A stretch of 64,000 nt of DNA from Porcisia hertigi (taxonomy: Eukaryota; Euglenozoa; Kinetoplastea; Trypanosomatida; Trypanosomatidae): contig NC_090585.1 in the NCBI RefSeq assembly GCF_017918235.1, forward strand, positions 682,001-746,000, in the 5' to 3' direction. Made by a program: the position numbers and the translations under genes. The stretch's first letter is position 1. Each line of letters starts with the position of its first letter. This document shows, in pieces, positions 37,557 through 47,100 of this stretch. The notes under the pieces are model-generated. The model saw nothing but the letters and a program-made list of their open reading frames with translations, searched no databases and had not been told where the DNA came from.

Positions 37557-38837
37557 GGCTGCGGTGCATGTGGAGGAAGAAACAAGTGGGATATACATTA
37601 ACTCTTTAATCGACGCGGACGAAGTCCTACGCACACATGCACCACTGGAAAGCCATCGCATTGTTCTAGCAGACGTGGAGATAAGTTGCGAGCATGGAGT
37701 TGAGGGGCGGCGAGGGGTCGTCGTATCAGTGAGCGCCGTGGGGACGAGTGAGGCGAGAGATTGGAGGGGAATTCAGCGTCGGTTTTCTGGGGTCCCCTCA
37801 CAGCGGTCTGGTCTTCTCACTCCGTTGGTCTCTTGATGGGTCGTGGTCCGGCCATCCCGCGGTGCTCCTCTCTGCTCTTTTCGACTTGTGGGGTTTTGGT
37901 GAAAGAGATCTCTTTTCCTGTTGCGCAGTGTGCCGTAGCTCTGCCTGTGCGCATATCCCGGTTCCATCGCGTGCGCGCGGGCTTCCTTCTCTGTTCTGCT
38001 CCTTCGTGTTTCCCCTACCCTCAGTGCTTTTCTCTGTTCGAAGCGGTGGATCAGCGAACGTGCACACATCGGGGAGGGGTGCGTGGAGTGATTCAAAGCG
38101 GGTTTCCCTTTGCCTTTACAAGCAGCGCGCAGCGCTTTGGTGGTCGAAGGAGGAAGGGGGAGAAGAAGGGGAGGAAGGGGAGGGGGCAAGCTTATGTTTG
38201 CGCGACCGCCAAAGCATGCTGTTTTTATTGTCTCCCGTCTTTCTGGCTCGCCTGAGCGGCAAATCGAGAAACTGTTGTGAGGTGTCCCATAAGAGACCGT
38301 GATGGAAAAAAGTGTCTGCAGGTTGTACAGGCGACTTCAAAGGAAAGGGAAACGCAAAGGTAGAGGCAGGGAGAAGGGAGGGGGGCGCTGGGGACTCTGC
38401 TGAGCCTCTCACCTCAAAGTTTGAGTGCGTCCGTGTGCCACATCTGCGTTGCAATAGTTGGTTTGTGCTGGCTCCCCCCTTTCTCTCGATATAGAAGTTT
38501 CTCTGGTGTTTCACAGCGTAGAGAGGGGACCCTGCCCCGCTCACTGCGGCTGCACCCCCCCCCCTCCCCCACCACTACACACCACCACACACCGTCCCGC
38601 GACTCCGCCCATTTTTTTCCATGTGCTTTCCATCTTCCCGTATGCTTTGGATCTCTGTGTGTGTGTGTTTTCGTGTCTCACTTTCCTTCTGGCGTGGATG
38701 GGGGATGCACATGGGGCTTTTCTTTTTCTCTCCACACACCTCCATCTTTACCCTCCATTCCCCGTCTCTTCCCCCTTCCACCACATACATATCTTCTTTG
38801 CACATCAATACGCCAGTCCCCACATCCTCTGCACCGT
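37557..38837. other. unique region after the array
   Basis: No gene can be supported. The first 280 bases continue one open frame out of the array to TGA near 37834 and look more protein-like than the rest, but codon use is not the G/C-ending style of the neighbouring genes. Beyond about 37,800 the sequence becomes T/C-rich, with purine-rich patches near 38150 and a C-run at 38560, typical of trypanosomatid UTR or spacer. Confidence 0.6.
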
Positions 38838-38873
38838 GTGTGCTGCTCATATCCCTCGCCACCTCTCCCCCAG
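38838..38873 (+). promoter_or_regulatory. spliced-leader acceptor for the Eaf6-like gene
   Basis: The pyrimidine-rich stretch atatccctcgccacctctcc is followed by CCCAG ending at 38873. The first ATG afterwards is at 38939. The longer open frame upstream would be cut off by this acceptor and reads as low-complexity Ser/Pro/Cys. Confidence 0.6.
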
Positions 38874-38938
38874 CGTGCATTTCTGTCGCTGTTAGTCGAT
38901 CTCCGAGTCAGGCTGCGAGAGGCGGAGGACAATTCGTG

Positions 38939-39940
38939 ATGAGTCGTCGCCAGCATGGCAGGCTCAAGTCTGCCAACCCAGAAGAGCAGCTGCGCCAGGA
39001 AGCGGCTGTCTTCCTCTCCCCTGAGGTAGAGCAGGAGCTAGCGAGTATTCTGCAGCGCCGTGAGAGTACCGAAAGGGAGCTGGAGCGCTTGGATATGGAG
39101 GTGTACGACTTGGAGAGCTCATATCTCAAGCACTGTGTGTCGTATGGCGGCTCTCTATTCGACGGCTTTGGTCTGGAGCGCCACGCCAACGCACACCGCA
39201 ATTCCGTGTCTGTCCTCACCCCACTCACGACCTCTTCCTCTTCGATTGGTGGGGGCGGTAGCGCCTTTCCGCCGCACCACTGTGGCCCCACTGCCGATAG
39301 TGCGCCGTGCTCTCCAATGCACCCCACCGCTGCCAACGACGAACACTCTCGCACGTATCGTATCCTATCCAGCTGTTTCAGCGTCGGCGGGGGTAGCGGT
39401 AGAAGCAACTGCACCACGGCCGCAGATCTAGCCACTGACTCCCACTCTCCCGGGTCGCTGACACCCCTCGCCAATGTAACATTATCCACTGCTGCCGCTG
39501 GTTCCGAGACCGCCTTCCAGGTTGCTAGCAAAGGGTCGACTGCGCCCGCTTTTAATTATCGCATACATTTTTTCAGTCCCAGCGAGCGCGTGTTTTCGGC
39601 GTGCTCTGTCGGGGCGCTGAGTCGTGTGGAGGTTGCCAAGTCGATCCTCGCCGGTTCGAAGGGTGTGTCAACTTGTTCGACGTGGTCGACAGCCGCCACT
39701 GCGGTAGGGCGCGGTGGAGGCCTGGGGAAGCGCGGTCGGCGTGGCAGTAATGAGGAGGAGGGTCTTAGAGGTAAAAGAGGTGGCGCCGCATCGCACTCGA
39801 GCGCATTTGACCGACAGCCCAAAGCACCACCGCGACAGCATCAGCGGTACGCGAGGGAAGAGGTGGTCGACTACGCCGATGACGGGGTCGCAGAGAACGG
39901 CAGCGGTGACCGGTACCGGCGTCGTCGCCTCGCCGAGTAG
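38939..39940 (+). CDS. EAF6: Eaf6/MEAF6-like histone acetyltransferase complex subunit, 333 aa
   Basis: Two separated segments match the NuA4 subunit Eaf6 family. Residues about 28-75 carry the coiled-coil and signature helix (LASILQRRESTERELERLDM, then VYDLESSYLKHC and YGGSLFDGFGL), close to the family pattern of Leu-heptads, an SYLE-type motif and a G-rich turn. Residues about 205-231 (RIHFFSPSERVFSACSVGAL) resemble the second conserved block of animal MEAF6, which reads AERLFSKSSVT. Between them is an inserted Ser/Gly/His-rich disordered stretch of about 125 residues, and a Lys/Arg-rich tail follows, so the protein is about twice the usual family length. In yeast and animals Eaf6 is a small scaffold in NuA4/TIP60, NuA3 and MOZ/HBO1-type acetyltransferases; by homology this would be a nuclear chromatin protein. 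The start is ATG 38939, the first after the acceptor at 38872-38873. Confidence 0.85.
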   Translation: MSRRQHGRLKSANPEEQLRQEAAVFLSPEVEQELASILQRRESTERELERLDMEVYDLESSYLKHCVSYGGSLFDGFGLERHANAHRNSVSVLTPLTTSSSSIGGGGSAFPPHHCGPTADSAPCSPMHPTAANDEHSRTYRILSSCFSVGGGSGRSNCTTAADLATDSHSPGSLTPLANVTLSTAAAGSETAFQVASKGSTAPAFNYRIHFFSPSERVFSACSVGALSRVEVAKSILAGSKGVSTCSTWSTAATAVGRGGGLGKRGRRGSNEEEGLRGKRGGAASHSSAFDRQPKAPPRQHQRYAREEVVDYADDGVAENGSGDRYRRRRLAE

Positions 39941-41141
39941 CTGAGAAACGGCGTTGTAAACTATTTTAGCTCTTTTTGTTCTTGAGAAAGGCGATTTGTG
40001 ATTGCGTGGTCATGTGGGCCTTGCCGCTTCACAACTCGTGCGAGGTGTTGGCCACATACCAAACGGCGGGTGGAGGGATAGCTGTAAAGTCTCTACATCA
40101 GCCGAGACGCCAGCAGCCCGGGTAGTGCGGCTGAGCTTTCGATTGCGTTTCTTTTTCCTTGTACTTCCACACTCACTACCCCCTCTCCGTCCTCCCCATT
40201 CGGCTCTTCAGAGCATTGATATTGGTGACGGTTACCCTTCTACGTAAACCCACTGACAAGCCCCCCCCCCTACACATGCTTCTCGGTCAAGTGAGATGCA
40301 CTCACGGACCCCACCAGCTCTTAGGTTGACGATATATCCAGTGAACAGCGACCGTGTTAGTGACACGGTGCCCTACCTCCCCACGCCCATCCATCACATC
40401 CTGTCTCTCTCTCTCTCTCTCTCTCCCCTATTGTCTCTGGCATTCTTTATGGCGTACGCCTCGGATGGACATCTCCGACCCACTCCTTCACACACGGACT
40501 TACACGTCTCAACATAACTGTGTCCTTCCCCACCTCTCTTCTTCGATCGCTCTCTCAAGCGAGTGCAACACTGTGTAACCGCTTAGCGCACTTCTTTTTC
40601 GTTTAACTATTTCACTCTCGGTCTCAACTCTCTCCATCCTTCGCGTGTACAAGCAGGGGCTACGCCACTGCGGAGGGAGACTGGGAGCCACATCAAGTCG
40701 GGCGGGTTGCGACCAACAGACACAGAGATACACACGCCCACAAATAATCACACACACACACACACACACACGCAGGGACATCCATCGCTGTATAGTTGAA
40801 GGCGCACACGCGGGACGGCACAGACAAAAAAGGACAAAAAAATAACGGTTTAAGGCAAAAGGAGAGTTGAAGAGGAGAAAGGTTTCAAAAGGCGATCAGG
40901 GGGGGGGTCCGCACTCTAACAGTTTTAACACACGCTGGCCCACATTTTCTTTTTTTTTTTTCGCCGTCTCTCTCTCTCTCGGTCTCTCGGTCTCACTTTG
41001 TTCGCCTCTGTCTTCATGCGTCAAAAAAGGGGCCTCCTTTTTTAAAACACCCACATCTACACCCACATTTGAAAGCAACGCCTCCATTTTCTTGGAAGTG
41101 TACACCGCGGTAGAGCCCAGTTCCGTGTCTGGACGACAAAG
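39941..41141. other. intergenic region between the Eaf6-like and UTP10 genes
   Basis: No supported gene. It has a C-run (40261-40270), (CT)n at about 40403-40424, a CA microsatellite at about 40750-40770, and a T-run plus TC-rich tract at 40944-41020 that leads to the next acceptor. Confidence 0.75.
40944..41029 (+). promoter_or_regulatory. spliced-leader acceptor region for UTP10
   Basis: A run of T (about 40949-40961) and a TC-rich stretch are followed by the first AG at 41028-41029. No ATG occurs between that AG and 41142, so 41142 is the first start in the mRNA. Later AG sites before 41142 would give the same start. Confidence 0.5.
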
Positions 41142-44100
41142 ATGACGTCTCAGCTTGCCTCGCAGCTGCAGCGGCTGCAGCAGCGCCCGGATGACAGTCG
41201 TCACCGTCTCGCCAAGTCGTTCCTGTTCAGCACGCAGGATGCGCAGGGCTTTTCGCGGGAGCAAATTCATCAGCTGGCGCTGAATGGCTTGCAAACACTG
41301 ACCGCGATGGACAACCGCTTCCACCCCTTCATCCAGGACCTCTTCGACGTCAAGCGTGTCCGCCGAGAGCGCTCATTGTTGACAACCACAGAGGACTCGA
41401 CTCTACGCGCCCGCCTCGAGCACTTACTCACGCTCCTTAGTCCTCACCTCTTCCTCACGGCGGCGCAGCAGGTGTTCGAGTTCCTGGTGCGTGTGTACGA
41501 GGTCCACATCTATGACGTCGCGTCCGTGCTCCGCGCCTTCCTACCGTATCACGACCACAATATCTTCGCCCGTGCACTGCTTCTGCTCGACCTGCGCGAC
41601 ACTGGGTTCGATTTTCTCGCTACAAATCAGCTTCGTGGCGCCCCACTACTGCGGGAGCATCTTGTCTTGGCGTGTGCCGAGAGTCGAAAGGCCGCCAGGC
41701 TCGTCTGCCTTACGGTTGCGATGCCATTCCGGTACGAGGTTCGCCATCACGCCGCGAACGCTCTCTTTGCCAGTGTTGTGACGCAGTTGGCGACACACAG
41801 GGACGCGGAGGCGCTCTGGCGTACTTTCCTGCCCTTTGTACTCGAGCTGCTCTCTGGCGCCGTTTCTGGCGCCGAGGAGTCGAAGCGTGCACAGCAGGGC
41901 GACAATGCCCGCGGCAGGAGCAGCCGCGTGTCGATGGAGTCTATGGCCACGGCATTGGTCATCTTGGCTGCTTGGTCTGCTCAGGTGCGCTTCTCTAGTG
42001 GCATGCTGGTCACCCTTCTGAAACCGATCATTCGTTACATCACGACAGCGGCCTTCGCAGCAGCCGGTGAGGGTTACCATGGCAGTCACACCACAACCTA
42101 CCTGCCACTGGGCGACTTGCTTGCCCTGCTGGAGATTGTGGTATCCACACAGCACCACGCCCTCACAGATGTCTCCGTGTCGCCGCTCATTCAGACGCTG
42201 TTTACGTTGCCGTGGCGCACCTTAGCTTCGCAGCTCCCAGTTGCTCAGACCACGGAGGTGGTGGCAGGCCCCAACGGTGCGCCGACCACGTCACCGCGCC
42301 ACAGTGCTCTTCTCGCCATGCTACTGCAGACTGCGCTGGAGCGCCTGAGCAGCACCTCAGAGGTGCGCCTGCTGCCTTCCGACATTGCCGAATTTCTAAC
42401 GTGTGCAGCGGAGGATCTGCCTCTTTCGAACACCATGGCCGTTCGCTACCTGCGTGTGCTCATGACTACAGAGGCGAGCGCCAACTCGACAGGCGCGGAG
42501 GGCGGTGCCTTGACACCGACTTTGGAGGGAGGCTGCGGCCCATCGTTTCACCACCGCGTTATCGCGGCGCTTGAGCGTCGCTACGCCATCGTCTTCGACG
42601 GCGTACTTTCAGAGGTGCTTACGCACTCTGGGACGGCGGCGGCCGCTACCGCGTTTCTCACTCGTCACTTCCGCGACACCCGGTTCAGCATGGTCGAGGT
42701 CGGGAGCACGCTCTCCGGGGCGAGCGAGTCCCTGCCTCTCTTCGCCTGTCTGCTTCACACGGTGCCTGAGGTTCGCGCCCTCGCTGCCAAGACGCTGCAG
42801 GGCATGTCCACCGCGCAGCTGCTGAGTGGTGCAAGCACGACAGGCGACAGTGGTCATTCCCTCATGGACCTCCTGACGCATGCCATCACTTATGAGCACA
42901 GCTGCACTGCAGCCGAATCTTTTGTAGCCACCGCTGCAGCGGTGATGGAGCGGCTTGTGGCTCAGTGGTCCGGCACGGAAGCACTGGAGTGCGACGAGCT
43001 TGGCTACCGCGCCGCGTGTCAGTTGTTGCGTTCTCTTTACTCTATGGTCTTGGCGTGGTCGCCTTCGGCCGCCTCCGCCGCGACGGTAAGCGTAGTGGCA
43101 CGGGCTGAGGCGCAACGCCGCGTGGTGCTGCCTTTTGTGACTACTCTCCTGCAGCCGGCCTTACTCCTGTGGACGAGAGGGGCCAGCGCCACGGCGTTGG
43201 CTGCCAAGGAATTCCGTTCAGTAGTGCTCTATCACGCAACTCTGCTGTACGCACAGTGGGCGGGAGGGGCTCCTTTGGAATCCACGCCCATACCAGATGA
43301 GGACGTTGCACTGACTGCGCAGGTGTCAAGTGAACTCGTGATGACGTTGGAGGCTGGTTGTGGGGGCTCAGGCACCCTCGCCTCGCTTCTCCGCGTCGCT
43401 TCGGCATCTGCGGAGGGGCAGGGTCTCGCGACAGCAGGGAAGGACCGACAGCAGGGTGGCGGCCGTGGCGTAGTCGCAGCTGATTTGGGCTCGGAGGAGG
43501 AGGAGGAGGAGGAAGAAAAACAGCAGCAAGCGCAGGCAAGTGGTGGTGGGCGCCACTTCCGCGGCATGACGGGCGCTCGCGCAGCAGTTTTCATGAACCT
43601 TCTTCTGTGTGATGATCTACTGGAGGCCATACACGCCGAGGCGCAGCGGCGTTTGCCTGATGCTTTTGTCGTCGCACGCGCAGCGGTGCGTGAGTCCTCT
43701 ACGACCCTTTCCAGCGCTGCGCCCGGTGATGTGGAGGTCGTCGTCGCCCTTGCCGCCGCGCTGCTGCCGAGGGTTGGAGCAGGAGCGCCCGCCGAAGCCC
43801 TCGATACGGTGTCTGCACTCTTGACTTTCTTGCATGGTTGTGACACAGCACGCGACGCTGCCGACTCAGAAGCCACCACAGTCACCAGTGCCACTTCCGA
43901 TGCAGCCGCTGCGGGGTATCTGGATATCGTTTATGCAGCTCTCCTAGACAGCGACAGCCAGCGCCGCGTTGCTCAGACGGGCCGTGGAGCCGTGGACACG
44001 GCTACGACAGCGCGTGCGAAGGTCTACGAGGTGCCTCTTGTTCTGCTGGTCGGTGTCGTGTTGCGTGCGGCGCTAACGCGGACGCTGGGTACGGGGGCTG

Positions 44101-47100
44101 CAGCGCCCCTGAGCACCTCCGCATCGCTTGTGCTGCGACTGTGTCAAGGCCTCGGCACCGTCAGTACCGCACTACCAAGTATCACGACGCAGCCAGACGC
44201 CTTGGCGCCGGCGTATCTGCAGCTGCTCAACAACGTGACTGCGGTGGCGACGAGCAGCGGCGTCGCTGCGTTGCACCAGGTCGATTGGTACGCACTCGTA
44301 GCAGACGCTGTGTTTGGTTCAGCAGCCCAAAACGAAGGGAGCGGTGTTCCTTGTGCGAGGCCCAGCACTCTCGCTGCCCTGGCACTCGTGCTATTTCTCC
44401 CGCTCCGCGCCCCCTCTGCGCAACGTTTGACACAGCTGCGCGCGCTGCAGGATGCCGCTCTCACGGCCGGAGCACGCCCGAGCAATGTCCGAAGAGCCGC
44501 GCACAGGTTGACTGGAGCGCAAGTGATTCTTGCTGCCGCTATGGGCTCGCAGCTCCAGAAGGGGGGGGCCGCCTCGTCCACCTCGTCGTCACTGTGCTCC
44601 GTGACGGCTTTGAGTTGCCTGATCGAATGTATGGCTGTGGAGGAGCGCCAGTATCAGCTTACTCCTAGTGCCGCTGCACTCATCTGCACGTTGCTAACGC
44701 TGCACAATGGTGGGGATGGGGGTCCACCGACCTACGTCGTGCCAGCTGGATTGGCGCACCGTATCATTCGCTACTTCTTCCGAAGCCACTACAGCCTCAG
44801 CGGCGAGCATGCGCGTGCCGGCTCTTCTAGTGGGTTGCCAGCGTCGTCTGCTTTTGTCATGACACCACAACAGGTCTGCCTGATTGAGGCCATGTTACCG
44901 CGCCTCGAGGAGGTGCTTTGCACCACAGGGAGCGTGGGCACTTCTTCTTCGTCCTCGTCTCGTACAGTCACTGCGGATGCGGCCGACTTGGTCGATGCCG
45001 TCTGCGCTCGCCTGTATCTTTGGGGGAAGGCGAACGAGAAGGGGGGGGATGACATGGTCGCTGGTAATGCTTCTGTGCGGCTGGTTGAGCTGCTCCTGAA
45101 ACACCCGTATGTGCATGTGCACCACGACGGCGGTGCCCGCCCTGTGTACCGCTACGCGCTGGCCGCGCTGGCTGTCGGGCTGAGCTGCGGCTTGGAGGAC
45201 CGTAAGGCGGCCCATCCGACCATCTTCACCAAGTCGAGGAGGACAACTTCCAAAGCGGCCTCTGGCAAGGGTGAGTACGCCATGTCGGCCGAGTACCAGC
45301 GGCTGGTGGCCGCGCGGCTGCAGCCGGTCATGCTACATGCAATGGATGTCATTGGCACCGATGTGGCTCAACTGTGTGTGGGGACACTGGGCGGCTACGA
45401 GTATTTCTTTCTACCTCTCGTCGCCTCTCTAGAGAGCGCTACTGCCTTTGCTGATGGTCGTCCGTCGATGAGCGCCGACCGCGGGGCCGCACGTGAGGAT
45501 GTTGCAATGCTGCTAAAGCGTGTGCACGAGTTGCTTGAAACAGTGGCACCGTCGACCGCCGCAGCTGTTGGCGAGACGCCGCCCTCGATCCTCGAGGGAG
45601 TAACCGATTGTGCTGATGAGGAGGGGGGCGCGGCATCCGCCTCAGCTCAGCACTGGCGGCCACCAGCGTGGACAGCCGTCACGAGCCCAATCACATTCGC
45701 AGACGCACAGCGCTTACTACGCCTTCCATCTGTGTGCGCTGTAAAGTGGACTCTGGGCCCTCTGAGCCACGAAAGCCTGCGCCTCCTCCGCGTACTGCTC
45801 CGTGTGCTGCCCACTATTGTCGTAGACGCCGACGACGACGACGAGAGCATCTATGCTTTGGTGATGGAATGCATGGAGCTGTACCCCCTTCAAGGGATGG
45901 ATGCACTCCTGCGTCACGCTGCCGCGTCGGCTGTTGCGGATGATGTGGCAACGCTGCCGCGCGTCCAGCAGCTGCGTCTCGGCGCTCGGGGCTCACTTCA
46001 AGCTGAAGGTGTGCTGCGGTTTGTGGAGGCCCTCGTGCAGGCCTGCATGGATCAGACTTGGCTGTTGTCAGAGAAGGTGGCCAACGGCGCCCATTTAATC
46101 AGGAGCCGGCTGCTGCGCGATTTGATGGTTCTCATGGCGCGCGTGCTCGTTGATGACAACCCCGAAGACGGCGGCGCTGCAAGGGGTGAAGACGCATCTG
46201 CCACTTTTCCGAAGCACACCGAGTCCGGCGCCGACGCGGCCAAGCGGCGTCAGAACGAGTTGCACTTCCACGTGGACACCATCGCCGCGCTCCTGCGGGC
46301 AACTGCGCCGCTTTTGAGGGTGCCAACCGGTGGGGCTGTAGCGGCATCAACTGCCCACACCAGCACAACGGAAAGCAGTACGTACTTGCACATACCGCTT
46401 GTCTCGCTCCTCATCAAGCTGGAGCCCTTCGACAACACGGAGGCTCTCGGGTTTCGCAGCGCGCGCGAGGTATGCCAGGAGATCTTGACGAGTTTTGACA
46501 TACGCATGCAGGTGCAGTGCCTGGGGCAGCTGATGCGCCTTGTTGCCGACCCGTCGGCGCAGCTCAGCTGCAGCACCACTGCAAAAGACGACCGCAGTGC
46601 AACGGGTGAAGATGATGAGCAGCGACTGCAGTCTTTGTTCCGCCGCATGGCGAAGCCCAATCAAGTGATCAACCGCCAGGAGACAATCATGCACCTCGTC
46701 AACCTGACGGTGAAGTCTGACGTTTTCCTTGAGCCTTTTCTGGCCCTGCAGCGCCACGCCCGCTCCAGCCAACCGAGCCGCGCTGCGCAGAAACGACGCC
46801 AACAGCAGGGTCATAAAAATAATGGTGCAGAGGGCAAGACGGAAGAGAGGGAGAGTGACAAGGACGACGACGACGACGACACTGAAGAGAAGGCGGAGGG
46901 CGCGGTGCAGCGCGAGGATGGTGGCTGCATGGAGCTCCTTGTTAGCGCGCTGGAGCTTTTTGCGCACTACCACGATCTGCACGAGGCTACACGCAGTGAT
47001 GCCACATCGGAAGCGGCTGAGGCAGCGGAGGCAGAGGCGTACACCTCGTTGCTAGAGCTGCTTGCCGGCAACACGCTTGCTTGTGTGCTGGCAGGCATCA

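Noticed and set aside
37748-38302. 184-codon open frame right of the array
   Set aside because: Low-complexity Ser/Leu/Glu content in T/C- and G/A-rich spacer, no domain, and no acceptor-ATG arrangement.
38621-38938. N-terminal extension of the Eaf6-like protein
   Set aside because: The extra residues come from pyrimidine-rich sequence, and the acceptor AG at 38872-38873 would remove them from the mRNA.
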